From an uncultured Lachnospiraceae bacterium (GTDB lineage Bacteria > Bacillota > Clostridia > Lachnospirales > Lachnospiraceae): a stretch of 39,704 bases of DNA. Positions 18,037-25,882 of this stretch are shown piece after piece (within the stretch, counting starts at the first letter, position 1; each line of letters opens with the position of its first letter). The notes below the pieces were generated by a model. That model was not told the DNA's origin. It did not search any database and saw only the letters and a program-made list of their open reading frames with translations. The stretch covers positions 1-39,704 of the forward strand of contig CATOOV010000029.1 of NCBI GenBank assembly GCA_951801955.1, read 5' to 3'. Both the position numbers and the translations under genes were made by a program.

Positions 18037-18378
18037 GAACAAAAGTGCGCTTCACGCACCCCAGCGAACTACTTCTTTTCCTAACGCACCTTTTGTTCCG
18101 CGCCGCGCATGATTGCGAAGCAATAGTTTTCCTTTTGCGCCCGTGCGCATATTTATTTTTTCATATAGGGAATTTTACGAAATTTCCGAACACGATGTTT
18201 GGAAAAGGCTGATCTGAGCCATGGATGGCGAATATCAGCCGGTTGCGTAAAATTTTGATTTTTTCATGAGAACACTTAGAAATTCTTCTGTCCCTAACAC
18301 TTGGAACAATGGTTGCATTTATTTGTTCAATTTGCCAAGAAGGTTTTATGAAACATCCTTTTGACACCCGAATCTTAT
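18037..18378 (+). repeat. repeat family 1, copy C, split by extra sequence
   Basis: The core (GAACAAAAG 18037-18045 to CTTTTGTTC 18090-18098, then GC-rich hairpins to about 18150) matches copies A and B. A GGAATTTTACGAAATTTCC hairpin near 18168-18188 is shared with copy B. About 140 bp of unrelated sequence follows, and then a tail (about 18330-18378, CCTTTTGACACCCGAATC) matching the end of copy A. The interval 17966-18430 holds no supported gene. Confidence 0.7.
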
Positions 18379-18383
18379 AAGGG

Positions 18384-18421
18384 AAAAAAGAGCGGTTCCC
18401 TAATTACTTAGTGAACCGCTC
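18384..18421 (-). terminator. leftward terminator beside the invertible segment
   Basis: On the minus strand GAGCGGTTC (18421-18413) and GAACCGCTC (18398-18390) form a 9-bp stem followed by TTTTTT (18389-18384). It stands 10 bp outside the left inverted repeat and would stop transcripts from the outward promoter in the present orientation. It has no T-run for rightward transcription. Confidence 0.85.
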
Positions 18422-18431
18422 CAAGCCGTTT

Positions 18432-18457
18432 GTTTCGTAGAGTATTTTCCTTGACGA
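18432..18457 (+). repeat. left 26-bp inverted repeat of the invertible segment
   Basis: The 26-bp sequence starting GTTTCGTAGAGTATTTTCC is repeated exactly, in inverted orientation, at 19885-19910. The match ends sharply at both sides, as expected of recombinase sites. Confidence 0.93.
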
Positions 18458-18485
18458 TCTAAAAAAATTTGTATTTAATAGAATA

Positions 18486-18514
18486 ATTATACTTATTGTT
18501 GTCGGATTTGTCAA
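18486..18514 (-). promoter_or_regulatory. consensus promoter, invertible, facing left here
   Basis: On the minus strand TTGACA (18514-18509), exactly 17 bases and TATAAT (18491-18486): both hexamers perfect. In this orientation the transcript begins near 18479, crosses the left inverted repeat and meets the terminator at 18421-18384, so nothing useful is expressed. In the flipped state it would drive the biosynthetic genes. Confidence 0.85.
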
Positions 18515-18537
18515 GGTGTAAAAGATGAAAAATGTAG

Positions 18538-18570
18538 AATCGACTCGAATTTTATAATATTTCGTCGATT
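18538..18570. promoter_or_regulatory. dyad between divergent promoters
   Basis: AATCGAC (18538-18544) and GTCGATT (18564-18570) flank an AT-rich centre containing TATAAT. The dyad sits between the outward promoter and the recombinase promoter and could be an operator or an accessory recombinase-binding site. Confidence 0.4.
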
Positions 18571-18575
18571 TTACT

Positions 18576-18604
18576 TTTACAAATCTTAGGATTCAAACTA
18601 TATT
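18576..18604 (+). promoter_or_regulatory. promoter of the recombinase gene
   Basis: TTTACA (18576-18581), 17 bases, TATATT (18599-18604). The transcript would start near 18611 with a 60-nt leader. Because it lies inside the inverted segment, it stays joined to its gene in either orientation. Confidence 0.65.
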
Positions 18605-18671
18605 AATACTCTTTTCTCCGTCATTTTGTCCGTCAGCAAATCAATAACCCCACAGAAAGGAAGGCTATTTT

Positions 18672-19811
18672 ATGGCAAGAACAGGTGAAAATATCTATAA
18701 ACGGAAAGACGGTCGTTGGGAAGGAAGATTTATTTATTCCTATGAAGAAAACGGCAAGGCAAAGTACAAGTATGTGTATGCAAAGACATATTCAGAGGTG
18801 AGAACAAAATTATTACAGGCACATCAACTCAGAGAAAATCAGCCGCAACGGCAATTGACCCTTTCAGAAAAATCTAAATATGAATACTGGCTGAATGAAT
18901 GGCTGTCGTCCAAAAAATTAAATATCAAAGAATCATCCTATATTCGTTATAGAAATTCCATAAACAACCACATTAACCCCCATTTAGGAAATTATTCCGT
19001 TGAAAAGATAAGTACTTCCCTTGTGGAAAATTTTGTATCAAACCTAATGGTAAACGGAAAACGAAATGGAGAAGGCGGATTATCCGTCAAAACCATATCC
19101 GACATTATGGTGATCGTAAAAGAAACCTTTCAGTATGCACAAAACCATGGGGTAACAACAATTTGCAATTTTGATCATATAACACTCAAAAAAAGCCCCC
19201 GTGAAATGCGTGTATTGACTAACTCGGAAATGCAGCGCCTTATCCATACTTTGTTACAGGAAGAAGACCTGTATAAACTTGGCGTGTTTCTTTGTTTATT
19301 TACTGGCATTCGAATTGGAGAACTCTGTGCGCTGCAGTGGAAACATATATCTCTTACAGACAATACAATCCGAATAGAACGGACAATGCAAAGACTCCAA
19401 ACGGAAGATAAAAATGTTATTCAGAAAACCCATATTATTATTACCGAGCCAAAAAGCTTTGCATCTATAAGAGTAATCCCTATTCCAGAGTTTATTGTTG
19501 AAGTGATAAGACCATATGAAAAAAGTTCAAATGCCTTTTTCCTCACCGGTGACTCTAAAAATTTTGTTGAACCACGGACAATGCAAAACCATTTTAAAGC
19601 CTATTTAAATGAAAGCAACATTGCAGATGCAAACTTCCACTCCCTGCGCCACACCTTTGCTACCCGCTGTGTCGAAGCCGGTTTTGATGTAAAAACGCTA
19701 AGTGAGATCCTAGGTCATTCAAGCGTAAAAATCACTTTAGATAAGTATGTCCACTCGTCTATAGATCTCAAGCGGATGAATATGGCAAAGCTGCAGATGA
19801 TGTTCCCTTAA
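18672..19811 (+). CDS. tyrosine site-specific recombinase (probable invertase)
   Basis: The 379-residue protein has an N-terminal arm-type DNA-binding region (about 1-60), a core-binding domain (about 68-165) and a C-terminal catalytic domain. Catalytic residues are R214 (TGIRIGEL), K261 (EPKS), H323 and R326 (HSLRH), H349 (LGHSS) and Y359 (DKYVH), so the enzyme looks intact. AAGGAAGG lies about 8 bases before ATG 18672. It is enclosed by the inverted repeats it probably acts on. An integrase of a mobile element is the alternative, but no other element genes or direct-repeat att sites are seen. Confidence 0.93.
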   Translation: MARTGENIYKRKDGRWEGRFIYSYEENGKAKYKYVYAKTYSEVRTKLLQAHQLRENQPQRQLTLSEKSKYEYWLNEWLSSKKLNIKESSYIRYRNSINNHINPHLGNYSVEKISTSLVENFVSNLMVNGKRNGEGGLSVKTISDIMVIVKETFQYAQNHGVTTICNFDHITLKKSPREMRVLTNSEMQRLIHTLLQEEDLYKLGVFLCLFTGIRIGELCALQWKHISLTDNTIRIERTMQRLQTEDKNVIQKTHIIITEPKSFASIRVIPIPEFIVEVIRPYEKSSNAFFLTGDSKNFVEPRTMQNHFKAYLNESNIADANFHSLRHTFATRCVEAGFDVKTLSEILGHSSVKITLDKYVHSSIDLKRMNMAKLQMMFP

Positions 19812-19843
19812 TCCTATTCGCCGTCAAAAAAATGGTCAGAGAG

Positions 19844-19885
19844 CAGGCATAAATTCCTTACGTACTATGGTTTATGCCTGTTTTT
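19844..19885 (+). terminator. terminator of the recombinase gene
   Basis: CAGGCATAAA (19844-19853) pairs with TTTATGCCTG (19871-19880), followed by TTTTT. It abuts the right inverted repeat and keeps recombinase transcripts out of the downstream cluster. Confidence 0.88.
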
Positions 19886-19910
19886 CGTCAAGGAAAATAC
19901 TCTACGAAAC
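19885..19910 (-). repeat. right 26-bp inverted repeat of the invertible segment
   Basis: Exact reverse complement of 18432-18457. The following gap, 19911-20081, holds a small AGTACC/GGTACT hairpin (about 19971-19992) and an isolated TATAAT at 20050-20055 without a recognisable -35 box, so only weak native promoter activity is expected in this orientation. Confidence 0.93.
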
Positions 19911-20081
19911 CTTGTTTCCATTTGTTTCTTGCATGTGCCAGTTCGCAGAGCTTTCCTATTATTTCTTCTATAGTACCGGATACATAAGGTACTTCCTTAA
20001 ACTAGTATTGGCGAAAAAAGATTTATGATACCTTTCTATTTGATATTTATATAATTATAACATATCAGCAGGTTTGAAACT

Positions 20082-21614
20082 TTGAATCGAAAAAAATATT
20101 TTGAAAGGATGAATCGTTTGAAAAAAAATTATGACGTTGAAAAACAGCACAAAAAGAAAAAATATCATGCAATCGAAAGAATATTGCTGTTATTAGATAA
20201 AGGGTCCTTTCGAGAGATTGGCTCAGGCATAAATAACTATGTATTCAATCACAATGAAAAGAATGAAAAATCAACGGAATATGATGGTGTTATTACTGGC
20301 AGGGGAACAATCGCCGGAAAAACGGTTTTTATTTTTTCTCAAGATTTCACCATATCCGGCGGATCCATTGGTTTAAACCATGGACGTAAGATTGCAAATA
20401 CCATTAAGCTTGCAATCAAAGCCAAATGTCCAGTGATCGGGTTATATGATTCTGGAGGTGCGCGAATCAGCGAAGGTATCAATGCTTTGGCTGGCTGCGG
20501 GGAAATGATGTATCAAAATACATGCGCCTCTGGCGTAATCCCACAAATTTCGATTGTTGCAGGTCCCTGTGCCGGAGCTGCTGCATATGCGCCGGCAATT
20601 ACAGATTTTGTATTTATTGTGGAACAGATTGGACAGCTATATATCACTGGCAACAAAGTGATTGAACGAGTTACAGGGGAAAAATGTTCATTACAGGAAC
20701 TAGGGGGAGCTAAAGTACATTCAGAAAAATCAGGTGTTGCACATTTTTCATTTACAAGTGAGAAAAAATGTTATGCACAAGTCAGAAAATTGATAAAAAC
20801 ACTTCCTTCAAGTTTTGACGAAAAAAGAGAATATAAAGATTTATCTTATTATGATACTCAACAAAAAGTCAATGAACTTGTTCCAAGAGACAATAAACTT
20901 CCCTATTCCATGCACAAATTAATTGAAAAAATCATTGATTTTGATTCCTTTATCGAAATACACAAGCACTTTGCTACAAATATGATTACTGGTTTCGCAC
21001 AAATAAACCATATTACAATTGGAATTGTTGCAAACAATCCAATGAATAATTCTGGTTGTATCGACCATGATTCAAGTGATAAAGCAGCTCGTTTTGTCAG
21101 GTTTTGTGATTCATTTCATATTCCTATCTTAACATTGGTTGATACCCCTGGATACTTACCAGGAATCTCTGAAGAACATCAAGGTATTATCCGTCATGGC
21201 GCTAAACTACTGTTTGCATATTCAGAAGCTACCACGACCAAAATTACAGTAATCGTAAGAAAAGCCTATGGAGGCGCATACATCGCTATGGGCAGCAAAC
21301 ATTTAGGCGCCGACTATGTGTACGCATGTCCAAACGCATCACTTGCTGTTATGGGAGCTGAAGGCGCAGTTTCTATTTTATATCAAAAAGAGTTATCCAA
21401 TACACCAGACGATCAAGTTGACGCATTTAAAGACAAACTTGTGGGCGAATATATACAAAAATACATGAATCCGGCAATTGCCCAGTCAGAGGGGTATGTA
21501 GATGATGTGATTTCTCTTGATGAGATACGCCAGCGTGTCTTTGAAGATATAAAGTCTTTTGAAAAGAAAAGTACAGGCGCCATCAAGAAAAAACATGGCA
21601 ACATACCATTGTAA
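20082..21614 (+). CDS. acyl-CoA carboxyltransferase subunit (12S / PccB-like)
   Basis: The 510-residue biotin-dependent carboxyltransferase has two crotonase-like halves. N-terminal motifs are SGGSIGLNHGRKIAN, DSGGARISEG and GPCAGAAAYAPA; C-terminal motifs are VDTPGYLPGISEEHQGII and KAYGGAYIAMGS. It would move the carboxyl group between carboxybiotin and an acyl-CoA, making malonyl- or methylmalonyl-CoA. The start is probably TTG 20082 with AGCAGG about 9 bases upstream; ATG 20109 lacks a spaced site. First gene of the biosynthetic operon. No biotin carboxylase gene lies nearby, which points to a transcarboxylase with the next two genes. Confidence 0.88.
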   Translation: MNRKKYFERMNRLKKNYDVEKQHKKKKYHAIERILLLLDKGSFREIGSGINNYVFNHNEKNEKSTEYDGVITGRGTIAGKTVFIFSQDFTISGGSIGLNHGRKIANTIKLAIKAKCPVIGLYDSGGARISEGINALAGCGEMMYQNTCASGVIPQISIVAGPCAGAAAYAPAITDFVFIVEQIGQLYITGNKVIERVTGEKCSLQELGGAKVHSEKSGVAHFSFTSEKKCYAQVRKLIKTLPSSFDEKREYKDLSYYDTQQKVNELVPRDNKLPYSMHKLIEKIIDFDSFIEIHKHFATNMITGFAQINHITIGIVANNPMNNSGCIDHDSSDKAARFVRFCDSFHIPILTLVDTPGYLPGISEEHQGIIRHGAKLLFAYSEATTTKITVIVRKAYGGAYIAMGSKHLGADYVYACPNASLAVMGAEGAVSILYQKELSNTPDDQVDAFKDKLVGEYIQKYMNPAIAQSEGYVDDVISLDEIRQRVFEDIKSFEKKSTGAIKKKHGNIPL

Positions 21615-21641
21615 AATTTAATTTTGTGAGGATAACACATC

Positions 21642-23156
21642 ATGTTAGGATTTACTGAAACAGTTTTAAGGGATGCAAACCAATCGTTAGCTGCCACCCG
21701 TATGTCCAGAGAAGATTTTAAAGGTATCTTGTCTGAAATAGACAAAGCTGGATATTATTCTGTAGAATGTTGGGGCGGGGCAACCTTCGACTCCTGCATC
21801 CGCTATCTAAATGAAGATCCCTGGGAACGTCTTCGTTTTCTGCGCAGGATGATGCCGAACACAAAACTGCAAATGCTGCTGCGCGGGCAAAACCTTCTGG
21901 GATACAGCCAGTACCCCACAGAAATTGTCAGGGATTTTATTGAAACAGCGATTAAAAACGGGATTGATATTATCCGCATCTTCGATGCATTGAATGATAT
22001 TGAAAATATGAAAGACGCCATCAAAGCTACTCTGGATTTCGGCGGCTTTCCATCCTGTGCCCTATGTTATACAGTCAGCCCAGTCCATAATATCCATGCG
22101 TATATTAAACTGGCAAAAGAACTGGAACACTTAGGAGCTATGTCTATCTGTATCAAAGATATGTCCGGCTGCCTGATGCCAGACAAAGCATATGAGTTAG
22201 TGAGAGAATTAAAGGACGTTTTATCTGTGCCAGTGATATTACATACACATAATTCCTCTGGATGTGCTCAAATGGCATGCTTGAAAGCAATTGAAGCAGG
22301 CGTAGATGTTATAGATACCGCAATTTCATGTTTTTCTGGCGGAACTTCCCAAGCCCCGACAGAAACAATGGCATTGACAGCAAAACAGTTGGGAAGAAAA
22401 GTCCATCTTGATATGTCATGTCTGGTACAGATCAATCGTCATTTCAAAAAGGTTTTTGACAAAATGATTAAAAACAAAACGATTGATTACCATTCCATGC
22501 AGACAGATACGCAAAGTTTGATTCGCCAAGTTCCCGGAGGCATGTATTCGAATCTTCTTTCTCAAATGAAATCACAGGGAATCTCACACAGATTGGATGA
22601 AGTGTTACAGGAGGTTCCGCTGGTTCGAAAAGACTTAGGTTATCCGCCCCTTGTAACACCTATTAGCCAAATGGTAGCAACACAAGCGGTAGCTAACGTG
22701 ATTACAGAAGAAAGATATAAGATCGTAATAAATGAAATAAAGGCTTATGTGTGTGGAAATTATGGAAAAGCTCCAGGGAAAATAGATCCCCAAATCAAAA
22801 AAACAATACTTAAGAACAACTCTGCTGCAATTAAGACAGAACATGAATATTTAAAGGCAAAAAAAGCGTGTTTATCAAACGGATGCACACCAGAAGATAT
22901 GTTGATACATGTTATGTTTCCCCAGTTGGCTGAGGAATTCTTTTCCAGCGTCTCAGAAGACAGGGAAGGAGTGTTTACGTTTGCCTGCACAAACCATGAA
23001 GATACTGCAGACGATGAAAATTTAACTGCGCTTAATACAAATGAAGCCTATGATGAGTTGTCAGTCCTCTTTACAGCAATTATCTCTTATTATACGCATG
23101 TGGATGTCAGCGACATCACAATCCATAAAATTTACAGATATTGTTGGTCCGATTAA
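21642..23156 (+). CDS. transcarboxylase 5S / oxaloacetate decarboxylase alpha-like subunit
   Basis: The 504-residue HMGL-like TIM-barrel carboxyltransferase starts FTETVLRDANQSLAATRM; the family's His after Asp-Ala is Asn here, while the metal-binding Asp remains. CIKDMSGCL supplies the carbamylated lysine and ILHTHNSSG the metal-binding histidines. The C-terminal PYC/OADA domain is present. In 5S proteins this domain transfers CO2 from oxaloacetate to biotin and releases pyruvate. Twenty-seven bases after the 12S-like gene. No sodium-pump OadB subunit is found, so energy-coupled oxaloacetate decarboxylation is unlikely. Confidence 0.88.
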   Translation: MLGFTETVLRDANQSLAATRMSREDFKGILSEIDKAGYYSVECWGGATFDSCIRYLNEDPWERLRFLRRMMPNTKLQMLLRGQNLLGYSQYPTEIVRDFIETAIKNGIDIIRIFDALNDIENMKDAIKATLDFGGFPSCALCYTVSPVHNIHAYIKLAKELEHLGAMSICIKDMSGCLMPDKAYELVRELKDVLSVPVILHTHNSSGCAQMACLKAIEAGVDVIDTAISCFSGGTSQAPTETMALTAKQLGRKVHLDMSCLVQINRHFKKVFDKMIKNKTIDYHSMQTDTQSLIRQVPGGMYSNLLSQMKSQGISHRLDEVLQEVPLVRKDLGYPPLVTPISQMVATQAVANVITEERYKIVINEIKAYVCGNYGKAPGKIDPQIKKTILKNNSAAIKTEHEYLKAKKACLSNGCTPEDMLIHVMFPQLAEEFFSSVSEDREGVFTFACTNHEDTADDENLTALNTNEAYDELSVLFTAIISYYTHVDVSDITIHKIYRYCWSD

Positions 23157-23171
23157 TAAAGGAGTACAGAT

Positions 23172-23552
23172 ATGAAATATGATATTTGTTTAAATGGAAA
23201 TAAATATGTGGTTGAAATTGAAAGTTCAAAGGCACAAATTCTGGAAAAGAAGGCTGTTGCTGACAATGAAACAGATCTCCTTGATCTCCCTGATTTTGAT
23301 TTTGGCGAGGAGAAGAATGAAACCTCCAGCATAAAGGCAGCCCTGCCAGGAACTGTCATTGCTGTCAATGTGAAAGTGGGAGAAGAAGTATACAAAGGTC
23401 AAACAATGATTATCCTTGAATCCATGAAGATGGAAAACCCAATTACAGCGCCTTGTGATTGTTATATAGAACACCTTTCCGTAAATGTTGGTTCTTATGT
23501 TAAGAAAGATCAAGAATTGGTGTCTTTCAAAATCCCGGAACTGGCGGTTTGA
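23172..23552 (+). CDS. biotin carboxyl carrier protein (1.3S-like)
   Basis: The 126-residue protein has a variable N-terminal half and a biotinyl domain (about 55-120) with ALPGTVIAVNVKVGEEV and ESMKMEN. K86 is the biotinylation site. It should shuttle carboxyl between the 5S-like and 12S-like partners. Fifteen bases after the 5S-like gene, with GGAG ahead of ATG. Confidence 0.92.
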   Translation: MKYDICLNGNKYVVEIESSKAQILEKKAVADNETDLLDLPDFDFGEEKNETSSIKAALPGTVIAVNVKVGEEVYKGQTMIILESMKMENPITAPCDCYIEHLSVNVGSYVKKDQELVSFKIPELAV

Positions 23553-23595
23553 TACATTGTTACCTATCAAACCATCCATCTTTTATTGTGATATC

Positions 23596-24219
23596 ATGGA
23601 GATTTGCATTGACCCAAACATCCTTTGCCGATTGCCCATAGAACGGCAAAACAGAATTAGGGCTTCCATAAAACCGATCAAAGCAAAACAATTATATGCA
23701 TCGTCATTGCTGACCTTTTTTATATTCGAGAAATATGGCATCAAAAGCCCAGCAATCCAAACCTCTGAGTACGGAAAACCATATATAGGAGAAGGCTTAT
23801 ATTTTAATATATCCCATAGCGGCAGGTTCGTAGTATTAGCTATTAACCCATATGATGAAATTGGCATTGACATACAAGAAAAGAACCCTGTCTCAGACTA
23901 TGCGGCAGAAATGTTCTTTTCCCGCAGCATTTTAGGACATCGTTCCATAAATGAAAGGATGGCATTTTACAATTCTTATCTATGGTGCAGATATGAGGCT
24001 TTCTTAAAATGTTTAGGGGTTGGCTGGAATTTTACAATCAAACACAAACTGCCTGTATTAAAACATTCCGTCCATCATCATGAAACAACGTATTATTTCA
24101 CAGATTATCGTATCTCAGAACACTATTTTACAACACTATGTGAGAAAAACTACCACGTAGAATTTCCCGTTGAGGAGGTGTGCTTTCGTGAACTTGAATT
24201 ATTCTGCCGACCAGATTAA
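23596..24219 (+). CDS. Sfp-type 4'-phosphopantetheinyl transferase
   Basis: The 207-residue protein has the PPTase motifs: YGKPYIGEGLYFNISHSG (59-76), EIGIDIQ (88-94) with the Mg-binding Asp92, and WCRYEAFLKCLGVG (130-143) with Glu134 and Lys138. It attaches phosphopantetheine to a carrier protein, here most likely the ACP at 26770. ATG 23596 is chosen because the conserved protein begins there; the ribosome site is weak. It overlaps the next gene by 32 bases. Confidence 0.88.
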   Translation: MEICIDPNILCRLPIERQNRIRASIKPIKAKQLYASSLLTFFIFEKYGIKSPAIQTSEYGKPYIGEGLYFNISHSGRFVVLAINPYDEIGIDIQEKNPVSDYAAEMFFSRSILGHRSINERMAFYNSYLWCRYEAFLKCLGVGWNFTIKHKLPVLKHSVHHHETTYYFTDYRISEHYFTTLCEKNYHVEFPVEEVCFRELELFCRPD

Positions 24220-24700
24220 TGAATGGATCCTGCAAAATGAAAAAATAAAACGGGTATTCTATCAGGAAATCCATCCTCGTTTCTCTGACTGTATTTACAA
24301 TCGGAAAATCCATTTTTCCAAATATTTTGAATTTTTTGAGATGGCACGTTTTGAAATTATGCTTTTATTCTATGATTATCTGAAAGAAAAAAAAACATCT
24401 GACGCTCCCCCCAGCCTCGGCAACTTTGTTGTCGTAAGAGCCTCCTTTGAAAGCTATCCTGATTTGGGACTGCCAGTCAATGGCTTTGTGAAGATAAAAA
24501 CTGCTTTTATTATACATCATAAACCTCTACTTGAATTTGAACAAACTGCCTTTACAAAATCTGGCAACCCCTGTGTAAAGGCAAATATCAAAATCGCAAT
24601 TGTAAATGAGAAATTTGAAAAAATTGAAAACTGGGAGCGGGATATTTTGGGTGCAATGCTTGCATTTACAAACCAGTATGGAAAGGAAGAAACAGCATGA
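24188..24700 (+). CDS. hot-dog fold protein, probable acyl thioesterase or dehydratase
   Basis: The 170-residue protein has YFEFFEMARFEIMLLFYDYL followed by VVVRASFESYPDLGLPVNGFVKIKT and FEQTAFTKSGNPCVKANIKIAIVNE, the helix-then-strands layout of the 4HBT/hot-dog superfamily. The catalytic residues cannot be assigned with certainty. The start is GTG 24188 with an ideal GAGGAGG 9 bases upstream. Stop overlaps the malonyltransferase start (ATGA). A role on ACP-bound intermediates, either hydrolysis or dehydration, is inferred from context. Confidence 0.6.
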   Translation: MNLNYSADQINEWILQNEKIKRVFYQEIHPRFSDCIYNRKIHFSKYFEFFEMARFEIMLLFYDYLKEKKTSDAPPSLGNFVVVRASFESYPDLGLPVNGFVKIKTAFIIHHKPLLEFEQTAFTKSGNPCVKANIKIAIVNEKFEKIENWERDILGAMLAFTNQYGKEETA

Positions 24701-25641
24701 ATATTTGTTTGATGTTTCCAGGACAAGGAACGCAAAAACCAGGAATGTTACGGGAACTGGGAAACAAAATGGAGGAAGCAAACCCTGTGTTTCAAGTTGC
24801 AAAAGAGGTTACAGGAAGGGATATCAAACAACTCTGTTTATCAGCAAACGCTGAAGAACTGCAGAAAACAGAAAACACCCAATTAGCCGTAACCGCTATG
24901 AACCTTGCATATTTACACTTGTTACACAACGATGGAATCAAACCAAACATCACATTGGGGCATAGTTTGGGACAATTTTCTGCATTTGTCGCAGCTAACG
25001 TTTTAACCCTTGAACAAGTATTTTTGATTGTTCAAAAAAGAGCGGAATTGATGAGTAACGTCCATCGTTCTGGAATGTTATGTTCCGTTTTAGGAATGGA
25101 TATGGAAACGGTTGGCGAGATCTGTAAACGTACGGATCCATCTTCAGAACATTTAGTTGTGGCGCTGCATAACACCCAAAATCAAATCGTAATCGGCGGT
25201 GAACCAGAGTATGTTCTAAAAGCAGAAGAACAATGCATATCAAAAGGCGCCTTAAAAACGGTTCCCATACGGGTATCCAATGCATTCCATACCCCCCTGA
25301 TGCAGGGGATGGTGCAAGAATACGCTGAATTTATAGACAAAATTGAATTCGGCATTCCAAGAATTAAAGTAATGTTAAATTGTAAAGGTAACTTTGCGGC
25401 AGATGTACAAGATATAAAAGATGAAATTAAAAATCAATGCTGCCATACCGTTTTCTGGTATGAAGGCGTGAAAAAAATTTTGAATTTTTATCCTAATATT
25501 GTTTTTGCAGAAACTGGCGTGGGCAAAGTCCTAACTGGCATGATGCGCAGTATTGACAATCAACAGAAAATGTTTATGCTGTCAAACCCTGCACAGTACA
25601 ATAAATTTGTAAACTCAGTCAAATACCCCGCAGCAAGCTGA
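24697..25641 (+). CDS. fabD: malonyl-CoA:ACP transacylase
   Basis: The 314-residue acyltransferase has MFPGQGTQKPGM, the nucleophile motif GHSLGQ with Ser90, QKRAELM with Arg115 (carboxylate binding, favouring malonyl-type substrates) and NAFHTPLM with His198. It loads the extender unit onto ACP. The last residues KYPAAS and the stop are encoded by a structured sequence that continues beyond the gene. Start overlaps the previous stop. It may be a cluster-specific copy; whether another fabD exists elsewhere cannot be seen. Confidence 0.92.
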   Translation: MNICLMFPGQGTQKPGMLRELGNKMEEANPVFQVAKEVTGRDIKQLCLSANAEELQKTENTQLAVTAMNLAYLHLLHNDGIKPNITLGHSLGQFSAFVAANVLTLEQVFLIVQKRAELMSNVHRSGMLCSVLGMDMETVGEICKRTDPSSEHLVVALHNTQNQIVIGGEPEYVLKAEEQCISKGALKTVPIRVSNAFHTPLMQGMVQEYAEFIDKIEFGIPRIKVMLNCKGNFAADVQDIKDEIKNQCCHTVFWYEGVKKILNFYPNIVFAETGVGKVLTGMMRSIDNQQKMFMLSNPAQYNKFVNSVKYPAAS

Positions 25642-25693
25642 CGGGGCATGCCTTAGCTTGTTTTTAGTAAGTTCGCCCCAAGGGGCGGGGTAT
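25623..25693 (+). repeat. structured repeat-like element after fabD
   Basis: ATACCCCGC (25623-25631) can pair with GCGGGGTAT (25685-25693), or its CCCCG with CGGGG at 25642-25646. A separate CGCCCC-AA-GGGGCG hairpin lies at 25674-25687. The folds are mutually exclusive. A 14-base piece, TACCCCGCAGCAAG, recurs at 26711-26724. The remainder of the 241-base gap (to 25882) contains no gene. It may be a REP-like repeat or an attenuator. Confidence 0.5.
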
Positions 25694-25882
25694 TCGACCC
25701 TCGCGGCATTCGTCAAATATCCATGTAAACATGTCTATTTTCCTCATTGCTCGCGGGAATAAAACAATTTGAAAAATTGCCAGGACAAATCTAAGATATT
25801 TTGGAAGATTTATAACTTTTACAGTCCAAAAAACAATTAAAACCTAAATTTGAAAACAAAAAATAACAGGAGGAGTGATAAA

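Larger units (their letters stand above)
18432..19910. other. probable DNA inversion cassette (inverton) with recombinase gene
   Basis: A 1,479-bp segment bounded by perfect 26-bp inverted repeats contains a tyrosine recombinase gene, its own promoter and terminator, and a second, outward-facing consensus promoter. Inversion maps position x to 38342 minus x. The outward promoter would then lie at 19828-19856 pointing right, about 220 bases ahead of the first biosynthetic gene at 20082. Inversion itself is inferred and has not been observed here. Confidence 0.8.

Noticed and set aside
18672..19811. Integrase of a prophage or conjugative element
   Set aside because: No excisionase, relaxase, phage genes or direct-repeat att sites are nearby; the flanking sites are inverted, which fits inversion rather than excision.
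20082..23552. Sodium-pumping oxaloacetate decarboxylase
   Set aside because: The alpha-like subunit and biotin carrier are there, but no OadB membrane subunit or OadG is present, and the first gene is a CoA-type carboxyltransferase.
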